A stretch of DNA of 64,000 nt from Parvibaculum sp040216885 (GTDB lineage: Bacteria; Pseudomonadota; Alphaproteobacteria; Parvibaculales; Parvibaculaceae), in assembly GCA_040216885.1 (NCBI GenBank), contig JAVJOG010000017.1, positions 186,001 to 250,000 on the forward strand, written 5' to 3'. Of the stretch, positions 48,274-56,242 are shown one piece after another. The position numbers and the translations under genes are program-made. Below the pieces are notes generated by a model. It was not told the DNA's origin and made no database searches. It worked only from the letters and a program-made list of their open reading frames with translations. How positions within the stretch are numbered: position 1 is the first letter of the stretch; each line of letters begins with the position of its first letter.

Positions 48274-49470
48274 ATGGCGGCACTGTCCGAGTTCAAGATC
48301 AGCAAGGCCAGAAAGCGGGACAAGCCCTATAAGCTGTCAGATGGCGGTGGTCTGTTCCTGTTGGTGAAGCCGAATGGATCGAAGCTTTGGCAGCAGAAGT
48401 ACCGCTTTGTAGACAAGGAACGGCTGCTGTCGCACGGGCCCTACCCTGAAGTCTCTCTGGCCCAGGCCCGGCGCAAACGGGACGAAGCGCGCTCGCTCTT
48501 GGCGGAAGGCAAGGACCCAGGCGTGCAAAAACGGCTCGACCAGATCGCTGCCGAGCGGGCTGCACGGACCACATTCAAGTTGGTCGCTGAGGAACACGTC
48601 GAAAGCCTGGTCGAGCGCGAACTGGCACCGGCCACGATCCGCAAGCAGCGCTGGTACTTGTTCGAGCTGGCGAAGCCGCTTCACCGACGTCCCGTTGGCG
48701 AGGTCACGCCGTCGGAAGTGCTCTATCTCCTGAAGAGCATCGAAAAGAGCGGCCGCCGCGAGACGGCAAAGAAGATGCGTGGCGCGATCTCAGCCGTATT
48801 CCGGCTGGCAGTGGTGACCATGCGAGCGGATACCGACCCCACAGCTGCGCTCAAGGGTGCGCTCGTACCGCCCAAGGTGGTTGGCCGCGCGGCGATCACC
48901 GATGAGAAACAATTCGGCGCACTGTTGCGCAGCTTTGAGACCTTCTCTGGCTGGCCCGTCATCATCGATGCCATGAAGTTCCAAATCCTCACAATGACAC
49001 GACCGGGCGAGACGCGTGGTGCCAAGAAAGGCGAGATTGACCGCGACAAGCGCACTTGGACCATACCGGCCGAACGCATGAAGATGCGCCGTGAACACAA
49101 GGTGCCTTTGTCCAAGCAGGCGTTGGCGATCGTCGAGGCAAATTGGCCCGAGATCGAAGGCGTAGAACTCCTGTTCCCCTCGCTCGTCTCAAATCGCAAA
49201 TGGCTTTCCGAGAACGCCTTCAATTCTGCGATGCGAAGGATGGGCTACACAAAGGAAGAAGTCACGGCCCACGGTTTCCGCGTCACAGCCAGCACGATCC
49301 TCAATTCGCACGGCCACGATCCAGATGTCATTGAGGCCGCATTGGCCCATCAGGACACAAATGCCATCCGACGTGCATACAACCGGGCAACCTATTGGAA
49401 GCAGCGGATTGAGTTGATGCAGGTTTGGGCGGACTTGTTGGATGAATTGAAGTACCAAACACCTTCGTAA
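48274..49470 (+). CDS. P4-type tyrosine integrase
   Basis: A 398-residue site-specific recombinase. The N-terminal DUF4102 arm-binding domain (LSDGGGLFLLVKPNGSKLWQ, about residues 20-90) is followed by a SAM-like core-binding domain and the catalytic domain. Its catalytic set is visible: Arg in TMTRPGETRG, His and Arg in AHGFRVTAS, His in LAHQ, and Tyr in YNRATYW near the end. It would insert the element into the tRNA-Leu gene just upstream. Length is normal and the frame intact, so it may still be active. GGGAGG lies about 12 bases before the ATG. Confidence 0.93.
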   Translation: MAALSEFKISKARKRDKPYKLSDGGGLFLLVKPNGSKLWQQKYRFVDKERLLSHGPYPEVSLAQARRKRDEARSLLAEGKDPGVQKRLDQIAAERAARTTFKLVAEEHVESLVERELAPATIRKQRWYLFELAKPLHRRPVGEVTPSEVLYLLKSIEKSGRRETAKKMRGAISAVFRLAVVTMRADTDPTAALKGALVPPKVVGRAAITDEKQFGALLRSFETFSGWPVIIDAMKFQILTMTRPGETRGAKKGEIDRDKRTWTIPAERMKMRREHKVPLSKQALAIVEANWPEIEGVELLFPSLVSNRKWLSENAFNSAMRRMGYTKEEVTAHGFRVTASTILNSHGHDPDVIEAALAHQDTNAIRRAYNRATYWKQRIELMQVWADLLDELKYQTPS

Positions 49471-49556
49471 ACTCATCGTTACGTGCTACGCTCTGCTCGC
49501 CCGGGGCTTTGTCACCCTTGGGGCATCGCGATGCTCCTCAAACTGAGGAGTATCCG

Positions 49557-49745
49557 ATGCGGATCTTATCAAAGCGTCAGCTTAAGGAGCTGGTTCTGTA
49601 CTCACCCCAACACATTGCGCGCCTGGAAGCGGCCGGCCAATTCCCCAAGCGGGTCCAGCTTGGCTACAACCGGGTCGGATGGATTGAACAGGAAGTGCTG
49701 GATTGGCTTCAGGAGCGGATCGACGCCCGCGATACGACCAACTGA
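49557..49745 (+). CDS. AlpA-like helix-turn-helix regulator
   Basis: A 62-residue DNA-binding protein of the AlpA/excisionase type: ILSKRQLKELVLYSPQHIAR with recognition helix, then EAAGQFPKRVQLGYNRVGWI and a Trp-ended helix. Such proteins activate or direct excision of P4-like elements. The ATG at 49557 has GAGGAG a few bases ahead. It lies 86 bases after the integrase in the same direction. Confidence 0.85.
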   Translation: MRILSKRQLKELVLYSPQHIARLEAAGQFPKRVQLGYNRVGWIEQEVLDWLQERIDARDTTN

Positions 49746-49830
49746 CACTCCCAGCGTGGAGCGGGGTGGCCAGTCACCCGCTGGTCACCCCTTTCTTCTC
49801 GTCGCTGAGCTGGAGCACCAAGAGGCTTGA

Positions 49831-50376
49831 ATGGCCGATGTACCGAAACAGATCGACGACATCATCAAGGCACTTGGCCTGCGACCGCTGGACCAAGAGG
49901 GTGGGTGGTTTCGGCAGACGCTGAAACGTGTACCTGAGATTGAAGCGAGCCTTTTTGGACCGGGTCTTCCTTGCGGTGAACGACCGCAAATGACCGCCAT
50001 TCAAGCGGTGATCGGAGCCGAGCAATTTTCTGCAATGCACCGTTTGGCTATCGATGAGTTCTGGGTCTTTCATATGGGCGCACCGCTTGAAATGCTGATG
50101 TTGCACCCTGACGGGTCACATGAAACAGTCGTTTTGGGTCACGACGTATTGCAAGGCGAGCGCCTCCAGCATGTCGTTCCGTCGGGTGTTTGGCAGGGGT
50201 CAACGGCACGCGGCGGCCCCAGCTGTTATTCGGTAGTCTCGTGCATCATGACGCCAGGTTTTGTCTGGGAAGATTTCGAACTCGGTGACCCCGAGGAGCT
50301 ATCAAGGGCCTACCCCAACGTATCGGCGAAAATTGCTCAGCTTTCGAGGGCGACCCCGGCAACGGGAGCCAGATAG
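49831..50376 (+). CDS. Cupin protein of the DUF985 family
   Basis: A 181-residue cytosolic protein with a single cupin barrel typical of DUF985 (LRPLDQEGGWFRQT, SAMHRLAIDEFWVFHMGAP, VVPSGVWQGSTARGGPS, and the closing SCIMTPGFVWEDFELGD). Some members bind metals or sugars; the function is not established. It is the only plus-strand cargo gene directly after the regulator and converges with the PQQ-type dehydrogenase gene. Confidence 0.82.
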   Translation: MADVPKQIDDIIKALGLRPLDQEGGWFRQTLKRVPEIEASLFGPGLPCGERPQMTAIQAVIGAEQFSAMHRLAIDEFWVFHMGAPLEMLMLHPDGSHETVVLGHDVLQGERLQHVVPSGVWQGSTARGGPSCYSVVSCIMTPGFVWEDFELGDPEELSRAYPNVSAKIAQLSRATPATGAR

Positions 50377-50413
50377 TGAACTGGAAAGCTTACCTTTTGT
50401 GGGCCGGTTCACT
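50375..50413. terminator. Inverted repeat between convergent genes
   Basis: AGTGAACTGG and CCGGTTCACT pair with one mismatch around a loop of about 19 bases, starting at the cupin stop. There is no T tract, so it is at best a weak terminator for the cupin gene. The remaining 140 bases to the dehydrogenase stop contain nothing recognisable. Confidence 0.35.
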
Positions 50414-50554
50414 CCAGCACCCGTGGCCCCTAACTGATCGAGGTGGATGAGATATGTCCACTTGGGCTCCGCTTCAGCCGCAACGCGGAACAGATTGGAG
50501 ATTCCTTTGCTCAGTGGGCTCATGCACACCTTCTTAGTTGCTCGCGACAGCGGA

Positions 50555-51862
50555 TCAGGGCGTTAGCTTGTGAATCTGGCCATCGTCGACCGCCACGTAG
50601 AGGCTGCCGTCTGGCCCGGACACAAGCGACCGGAAACGCCCGGCCTCCATCGGAAGCGTCATTTCCGTGACATCTACGACAGAGATTTCGCCGCCTTCGT
50701 CGTTCGACAGTTCCATCACGTCGATGCGCTGACCAATTGGTGTGCCGCCAAAGCCGATACCCATATAGCCGACGACCATGTTGCCTTGCCAGTCGCCCCA
50801 TTCTTCGCCGGCCAGGAAGGCTGCTGACGTAATGCCCTGCGACCAGCCATTATTGGTCCAGATCGGAGGCATCGCGTCGGGGTAGGTTTCGAAGTCGGTC
50901 ATCGGCATGAAGGCTGCACGCTCGAAGCGATTCATGCCTTCGTTCTGGTTTGGCATATAGCCGCAATAGTCGTCTGGGCATTCTCCGCGTCCGGCCATGT
51001 TGTCACGCGGATCCCAGCCGCCATTGCCGCCATTTTCGAGCACCGTAATCTCGTCAGAGTGCCACGGTCCGTGTTCGGTGATAATGGGCGTGCCGGTCTC
51101 GGGATGGAATGCGATCCCCTGAACGTTGCGGTGGCCGTAAGTGTAAGCGCGCTTGTCAAACCCTTCCGGTGGATCATTTTCGGGCGCAGCATTGCCGTCG
51201 GTGTCAATACGCAGAACTTTGCTGCCCATGATCGTCGGGCTCTGCGGGATTTCGGGGTTATGGTTGTCGCCCGTCGTCACATAGAGATAGCCATCGTCTG
51301 GGTTGAAGCGGATGCGACCGCCATTGTGCGCACCGGGTCCACCAAATGGGTGATCTGAATCTTCCACCTTGAAGGGGATGTCCGTGACGATGTCGGTCCG
51401 ATTTGAAACCTCCGTAAAGTCCTCGCTCACTTCAAGACGCATCACGCGGTTGGTCGGCGGGTCAGACTTGTCGGACACAGAGTAGGCGTAAATCCTGCGA
51501 TTCTCGGCGAAGTTCGGGTCAACGGCAATGCCATTCATGCCGGCTTGACCTTCGCAGAACAGATCGTCTGCGGTTTCGGCATATGCCTCCGTGCCCTCCA
51601 TTCCGAGCAGCTGGTTGGTCTCGCCAGAGGTCAGATGGACGGAAAGGCCGTTGCATTTCTCGGTGAAGAACAACGTGCCGTCTGGAAGGAACGCCATATC
51701 CCACGGCGTGCTCAAATCCGAGATCACGACCGAATGCTTTAGCTCAGTTGTGTTCAGTCCGTCCTGCGCACCGGCCGGGGCGGCGCAGGCAAGAGCAATG
51801 CCCACCGCGCCGAAGACTGCTGTCGGGGTCCTTGTTTGGTTGTTCATGGTTTGGTTGATCAT
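50555..51862 (-). CDS. Exported PQQ-type sugar dehydrogenase
   Basis: A 435-residue periplasmic protein. The signal peptide covers about residues 12-33 (AVFGAVGIALACAAPAGAQ). The mature part is a six-bladed propeller of the soluble glucose/aldose sugar dehydrogenase family: STPWDMAFLPDGTLFFTEK, the GQAGMNGIAVDPNF block, HNGGRIRFNPDDGYLYVTTG, YGHRNVQGIAFHPETGTPII and the HGP triplet. It probably oxidises sugars with PQQ and passes electrons to a cytochrome. The ATG at 51862 has GAGG five bases ahead. The frame continues upstream through a 48-bp duplication, but this looks untranslated. It is divergent from a haem protein gene at 52108. Confidence 0.85.
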   Translation of the reverse strand: MINQTMNNQTRTPTAVFGAVGIALACAAPAGAQDGLNTTELKHSVVISDLSTPWDMAFLPDGTLFFTEKCNGLSVHLTSGETNQLLGMEGTEAYAETADDLFCEGQAGMNGIAVDPNFAENRRIYAYSVSDKSDPPTNRVMRLEVSEDFTEVSNRTDIVTDIPFKVEDSDHPFGGPGAHNGGRIRFNPDDGYLYVTTGDNHNPEIPQSPTIMGSKVLRIDTDGNAAPENDPPEGFDKRAYTYGHRNVQGIAFHPETGTPIITEHGPWHSDEITVLENGGNGGWDPRDNMAGRGECPDDYCGYMPNQNEGMNRFERAAFMPMTDFETYPDAMPPIWTNNGWSQGITSAAFLAGEEWGDWQGNMVVGYMGIGFGGTPIGQRIDVMELSNDEGGEISVVDVTEMTLPMEAGRFRSLVSGPDGSLYVAVDDGQIHKLTP

Positions 51863-51914
51863 GGTGTCCTCGCTTCTGTGGGGCTTGGCCCGATGATGCG
51901 ATCGGGCCCGCATC

Positions 51915-52010
51915 GTCGGACGCTGGTTTCGAGGCAAAGTGCCAACGCGCAGGAGTTCCGTTGTCGGACGCTGGTTTCGAGGCAAAGTGCCAACGCGCAG
52001 GAGTTCCGTT
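51915..52010. repeat. Exact 48-bp tandem duplication
   Basis: Two identical 48-base copies (51915-51962 and 51963-52010) begin GTCGGACGCTGG and end GGAGTTCCGTT. They lie in the 245-base divergent region between the dehydrogenase and the cytochrome genes. Perfect identity suggests a recent event. 48 is a multiple of three, and on the minus strand an open frame crosses both copies giving a repeated 16-residue unit, but it starts far ahead of any signal peptide. Confidence 0.95.
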
Positions 52011-52107
52011 CGTTCCTTTGAAATGACGCGCTGAACGACATCACGATCATGGAACAAGGCCCTTTCTGGCGCGTTTCGACGGTTTGGAGAATAATGGGAG
52101 GCTAACA

Positions 52108-52638
52108 ATGCCAGTTCGATCGCTATCGATTTTGACAGGGTGCGCCTTGGCTTTGAGCGCCACCGCCGTTCTGGCGCAAGATTTCGGGACCGAAGAGGAT
52201 CAGGATTATGCCGCGCAACTTTGGCAGTTGATGCTAGACCGCGATCTCGCAGGCGACGACGCTGTGCAGGCGTTTCCCTACCCGGGCACGGACCCGCATG
52301 GCATGATGCTGGAGACCTTCTACACCAGAGCCACGGTCGATGATCATTCCGGCGCTTTGGTGATTAAGCGCAATTACGGACCCCAGGGTGTGACCGTCGA
52401 TCAGGTCATCGGCGATCGCGAACAGCACCTCGGAGCAGTGACGATCATGTTTCGTCGCGGTGACGGGTATGCACCCGAAACCAATGATTGGTTTTGGGCA
52501 AAATACCTTCCTGACGGATCGCTTGATGAGGCGCCTGACGGAACACCCCTGGCAGGCCGCGCAAAAGGGTGCATCAGTTGCCACAGCACGGCCGACGGCG
52601 GAGACCTGTTGTTCACCACAAATGCGGACTTGAACTGA
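52108..52638 (+). CDS. Exported cytochrome P460-like haem protein
   Basis: A 176-residue protein with a signal peptide (SLSILTGCALALSATAVLA, to about residue 22) and a C-type haem site CISCH close to the C-terminus. YPGTDPHGMMLETFYTRATV, GALVIKRNYG and FWAKYLPDGSLDEAPDG match the cytochrome P460 fold. Members either oxidise hydroxylamine or simply transfer electrons. Only about 15 residues follow the haem motif. GGGAGG precedes the ATG at 52108. Its divergent neighbour is a PQQ-type dehydrogenase, for which it could be the electron acceptor; that link is inference. Confidence 0.75.
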   Translation: MPVRSLSILTGCALALSATAVLAQDFGTEEDQDYAAQLWQLMLDRDLAGDDAVQAFPYPGTDPHGMMLETFYTRATVDDHSGALVIKRNYGPQGVTVDQVIGDREQHLGAVTIMFRRGDGYAPETNDWFWAKYLPDGSLDEAPDGTPLAGRAKGCISCHSTADGGDLLFTTNADLN

Positions 52639-53101
52639 TCTCCGGCGTCAGCCGTACGCGCGAGGCGGCCACTTGACAGGGGCGGCCGCCTCGCCGTTCC
52701 TGCGGGAACTTTGGTCAGTGAGCAAAGAGTATTCTCAGCAAACACCGCCGCGCATGCGTGTTATTTCGGTTGTTTTTTCATTCGATTAGTCGAAGACGCC
52801 GCATACAATAAAGCTTTCTGGCTATTGCTCGTGGCTTTAAGGATCGGGCCCCTCCATCGCGGAAAAAAGCGGGTGTCGGGAGTTCGATGTCAATGTCTTG
52901 GGCGCCCGGATCTCACCATTGGTTTCAGCGGCGACGCTGTAAAGAAGAGGTTTGGCGGAGACATCTGGCAGGTCTTAGGTGGTTGAAATCCCTTTTGTCG
53001 GAAGGCGGAACTGCCCTATCGCAATGCTTGCCAAGCCGGCCCCAACACCTTCTTCAAACAATCAATGAGCGAAATCGCCGACTACCGACTAGGGACGAGA
53101 A
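52639..53101. other. Gene-free AT-richer stretch at the right end of the element
   Basis: These 463 bases hold a strong hairpin near the left end and otherwise no frame that I can support. Short open frames exist but have no ribosome binding site or recognisable sequence. The composition is AT-richer than the flank and changes sharply at about 53100. No tRNA-end repeat was found here. Confidence 0.6.
52662..52692 (+). terminator. GC-rich hairpin after the P460-like gene
   Basis: GAGGCGGCC (52662-52670) and GGCCGCCTC (52684-52692) form a perfect 9-bp stem with a 13-base loop, 24 bases after the stop. There is no T tract, so it may protect the transcript end more than terminate. Confidence 0.5.
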
Positions 53102-54625
53102 TTAATCCGCATCGGCGCGCAGATCGCCTGGTAGCAGCGGCTCTGGCATGTTCTGGAAGCAGACCGGTCGTAGCCAGCGGCGGATCGCCAGCGTGCCAAC
53201 CGAAGTGTGCCCGAAATTGGTCGTTGCCGGATACGGCCCGCCATGCACCATCGCATCGGAGACCTCGACCCCGGTCGGAAAGCCGTTGGCGATAAGCCGT
53301 CCCGCCTTGCGTTCGAGCACCGGGATCAGCCTGCCGGCGAGTTCCGTATCGGCCTCGTCCATGTGCACCGTGCAGGTGAGCTGGCCGCGCAGGCTGCGCG
53401 CCACCGCGATCATCTCCTTGGCGTCCGTGACCCGGACGATCAGGCCGAGCGGGCCGAACACCTCCTCGCCGAGCGTCTCGTCGGCGAGCCACTGGCGGCC
53501 ACTCGTGGCAAACAGGTAGGGCGTCGCGTTGCGCCGGTCGCAGGTCGAGGTCAGCACCTGCCGCACCCCGCTCGTTGCGGCCACCCGGTCGCGGCCGGCG
53601 CGGAAGGCGTTGGCGATCCCGTCGGTCAGCATGGTCTGCGCGCCGACCGGCTCGAGCGTTGCCGTCGCCGCCTCAACGAAGGCATCGCCCGCCGACCCTT
53701 CCATCATCACGCAGATGCCCGGATTGGTGCAGAACTGGCCGGCGCCCTGGGTCAGCGAGCCGGCCCAGCCGCCGGCAATGTCGCCGCCACGCGCCTCGAG
53801 CGCCGCCGGCAGCAGGAACATCGGGTTGACCGAACCCAGCTCGCCGAAAAACGGGATCGGATCGGGCCGCTGCGCGCACAGGTCGTACAGGGCGCGGCCG
53901 CCGGCCAGCGAGCCGGTAAAGCCGACCGCGCGGATCAGCGGGTGCCGGACGAGCGCTTGGCCGACCGCGTGCTCGCCGCCTTGGATCAGCGAGAACACGC
54001 CGCCGGGCATGCCGGTTTTTTCGACGGCGGCATGGATCGCCTGAGCGACGATCTCGCCGGTGCCCGGATGCGCCGGATGGCCCCGGGCGACCACCGGGCA
54101 TCCGGCGGCCAGCGCCGAGGCGGTGTCGCCGCCGGCAACCGAGAACGCGAGCGGAAAGTTCGATGCGCCGAACACCGCTACCGGCCCGGTCGGGCGCTGG
54201 ACCATTTTCAGGTCGGGCTTGGGCAGCGGCTGGCGCTCGGGCTGCGCCGCATCGTGCCGGCGGTCCAGATAGTCGCCCTTTTCGATGTGTCGAGCGAACA
54301 TGCGAAGCTGGCCGACCGTGCGGCCGCGCTCGCCCTGCAGCCGCGCTTCGGGCAGACCGGTCTCCTGGGTGCCGATCTCGGTGATCGCGTCGCCCCGCGC
54401 CTCGATCTCGGCGGCGATCGCATCGAGCAGCGCCGCCCGTTCGGCGCGCGTGCTTGATCCGAACACGGCGAACGCGTCCTCGGCCGCCGTGCAGGCCGCC
54501 TCGACATGGTCGACCGCCCCGCCAGCGAACCGGCGAGCCGGTCCGTGCGCCGGTGCGCTTTGAAAGCCCTCCGCGCCGTCGACCCATTCGCCAGCGATCA
54601 GATGCTTGCCCGTCAGTTCGACCAT
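53102..54625 (-). CDS. Alpha-ketoglutaric semialdehyde dehydrogenase-type aldehyde dehydrogenase
   Basis: A 507-residue NADP-preferring aldehyde dehydrogenase of the 2,5-dioxovalerate group. Signs are GKHLIAGEWVDG at the start, GPVAVFGASNFPLAFSVAGG, the Glu in FFGELGSVNP, the catalytic Cys in GQFCTNPGICV, and RRWLRPVCFQNMPEPLLP near the end. It oxidises the semialdehyde at the end of the non-phosphorylating pentose and hexarate pathways to 2-oxoglutarate. The protein ends in GDLRADAD, whereas relatives normally run on with a NPxGIxRxxDG-like tail of some 15-20 residues. The end coincides with the border of the integrated element, so the C-terminus may have been cut. ATG 54625 starts the homology. 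Confidence 0.85.
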   Translation of the reverse strand: MVELTGKHLIAGEWVDGAEGFQSAPAHGPARRFAGGAVDHVEAACTAAEDAFAVFGSSTRAERAALLDAIAAEIEARGDAITEIGTQETGLPEARLQGERGRTVGQLRMFARHIEKGDYLDRRHDAAQPERQPLPKPDLKMVQRPTGPVAVFGASNFPLAFSVAGGDTASALAAGCPVVARGHPAHPGTGEIVAQAIHAAVEKTGMPGGVFSLIQGGEHAVGQALVRHPLIRAVGFTGSLAGGRALYDLCAQRPDPIPFFGELGSVNPMFLLPAALEARGGDIAGGWAGSLTQGAGQFCTNPGICVMMEGSAGDAFVEAATATLEPVGAQTMLTDGIANAFRAGRDRVAATSGVRQVLTSTCDRRNATPYLFATSGRQWLADETLGEEVFGPLGLIVRVTDAKEMIAVARSLRGQLTCTVHMDEADTELAGRLIPVLERKAGRLIANGFPTGVEVSDAMVHGGPYPATTNFGHTSVGTLAIRRWLRPVCFQNMPEPLLPGDLRADAD

Positions 54626-54699
54626 GTGCCTGCTCCTTCGAAAAAATGGATCGGGCCGCGCCGCCCGGCGGGCAGACGCGGCCCTTTCTTGAAGACGAT

Positions 54700-56199
54700 T
54701 CACAGCCTGATCGTGACCGCCTTTTCCTCGGTGAAGCCCTCGACGCCCTCGCGCGCCATCTCCCGGCCCCAGCCCGATTCGCGCATGCCGCCGAACGGCA
54801 GATTGGGGTCGAACACGCCAAAGCAGTTGATCCAGATCGCCCCCGCATTGATCGACCGCGCCAGCCGGTGCGCCCGCGACAGGTCGCGCGTCCAGATCGA
54901 GGCGGCAAGGCCGAAGCGCGTATCGTTGGCGACCGCCGGAATGTCGTCGGAATCGTCGAAGGACATCGCACACAGGACCGGGCCGAAGATCTCCTCGCGG
55001 TGAACGGCCATGTCGGGGCGCGTGCCGGTCAGCACGGTGGGCTGCATGAAATAGCCCGTCTCGCCGATCGCAGAGCCGCCGACGGCGACTTCGGCACCGT
55101 CCTCGCGCCCCTTGGTGACGTAGGAGGTGACGCGTTCGAGCTGGTCGCGCGACATCAGCGGACCGATCTCGGTGTCCGGGTCGAGCCCGGGGCCGACCTT
55201 GAGCGACCGGGCGACCTCCTCGATGCCGGCCATCACCTTGTCGAACACCGGCTTTTCCACATAGAGGCGCGAGCCGGCATTGCAGACCTGGCCGGTGTTG
55301 CCGAAGATCGCCATCGCCGCCGCCGGAATGGCTTGGTCGAGATCGGCATCGGCGAAGATGATGTTCGGCGATTTGCCGCCCAGTTCGAGCGTCACCCGCT
55401 TGAGGTTGCCGGTCGCCGCCCTGGCGATGATCTTGCCGACCTCGGTCGAACCGGTGAACGAGACCTTGTCGACACCGTCATGGGCGGAGATCGCCGCACC
55501 GGCGGTCTCGCCGAAGCCGGTCAGCACGTTGACGACGCCGTCGGGAAAGCCCGCCTCGGCGACCAGTTCGGCCAGCCGCAGCGCGGTGAGCGGCGTCTGC
55601 TCGGCCGGCTTGAGCAGCACCGTACAGCCGGCCGCGAGCGCCGGCGCGATCTTGAAGCTCGCCTGCGCGAACGGGTAGTTCCACGGAATGATGCCGGCGG
55701 CGACGCCGAGCGGCTGGCGGGCGGTGTAGCAATGATAGGGGTCGCCCTGCAGCGCCAGATTGTAGCTGCGCCCCTCCAGCTTGGTCGCCCAACCCGCATA
55801 GTAGCGGTAGATCTCGGCGGCGAACGGGATGTCGAGCGCGCGTGCCATGGCGACCGGCTTGCCGGTGTCGAGCGCCTCCAATTCGGCCAGTTCTTCCAGA
55901 TGCTGGCCGACCAGATCGGCGAGCTTGAACATCGGCCCCGCGCGCCCGGCCGGCGCCATGTCGCGCCAGGTGTCCTCGAAGGCGCGCCGCGCCGCCTGCA
56001 CCGCCGCGTCGACATCGGCGGCGCCGGCCTCGGCGACCTCGGTGATCGTTGCACCGGTCGCCGGATCCTCGGTGGCAAAGCGCTTGCCCTCGGCGGCGTC
56101 GACGAAGCGGCCGCCGATGAACAACTGCTTGGGCCGCTCGAGAAAGGCCTTGGCGGCGGCCGACAGCCGCTCGTCGGAAATCGGGGTCATCACGTTCAT
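54700..56199 (-). CDS. NAD-dependent aldehyde dehydrogenase
   Basis: A 499-residue class 1/2-type aldehyde dehydrogenase. IIPWNYPF, FTGSTEVGKII, the catalytic Glu in LELGGKSPNII and Cys in GQVCNAGSRLYV are all present, as is the ending GWGREMAREGVEGFTEEKAV. The substrate is not visible from sequence. Its place between the semialdehyde dehydrogenase and the acid-sugar dehydratase suggests a sugar-derived or glycolaldehyde-like aldehyde. It is transcribed with both neighbours on the minus strand (43 and 74 bases between). Confidence 0.9.
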   Translation of the reverse strand: MNVMTPISDERLSAAAKAFLERPKQLFIGGRFVDAAEGKRFATEDPATGATITEVAEAGAADVDAAVQAARRAFEDTWRDMAPAGRAGPMFKLADLVGQHLEELAELEALDTGKPVAMARALDIPFAAEIYRYYAGWATKLEGRSYNLALQGDPYHCYTARQPLGVAAGIIPWNYPFAQASFKIAPALAAGCTVLLKPAEQTPLTALRLAELVAEAGFPDGVVNVLTGFGETAGAAISAHDGVDKVSFTGSTEVGKIIARAATGNLKRVTLELGGKSPNIIFADADLDQAIPAAAMAIFGNTGQVCNAGSRLYVEKPVFDKVMAGIEEVARSLKVGPGLDPDTEIGPLMSRDQLERVTSYVTKGREDGAEVAVGGSAIGETGYFMQPTVLTGTRPDMAVHREEIFGPVLCAMSFDDSDDIPAVANDTRFGLAASIWTRDLSRAHRLARSINAGAIWINCFGVFDPNLPFGGMRESGWGREMAREGVEGFTEEKAVTIRL

Positions 56200-56242
56200 T
56201 CGAACCTCCCTGCTGTGCGTCGTCTTTCTTACTGGCGTGCCA

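Larger units (their letters stand above)
48120..53101 (+). mobile_element. Small integrated element or remnant at tRNA-Leu
   Basis: From the tRNA 3' end to about 53100 the base composition is clearly less GC-rich than on both sides and codon use is looser. The segment holds a P4-type integrase, an AlpA-like regulator, a cupin, a PQQ-type sugar dehydrogenase and a cytochrome P460-like protein, then 460 bases without genes. I could not find a second copy of the tRNA 3' end, so the right attachment site is lost, altered or outside the window. The right border is set by the composition change at the end of the aldehyde dehydrogenase gene. Confidence 0.65.

Noticed and set aside
51859..52050. 63-codon minus-strand frame across the 48-bp duplication
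   Set aside because: It is a by-product of the repeat, lacks a ribosome binding site, and overlaps the dehydrogenase leader.
52884..52915. A weak likeness to the tRNA-Leu 3' end (TTCGA...TCTTGGGCGCC) as a right attachment site
   Set aside because: Too many mismatches and gaps against GGTTCGAGTCCTCTTCTGGG; chance similarity is likely.
52711..52986. 91-codon open frame in the gene-free right end of the element
   Set aside because: No ribosome binding site, no recognisable sequence, and composition unlike the neighbouring genes.
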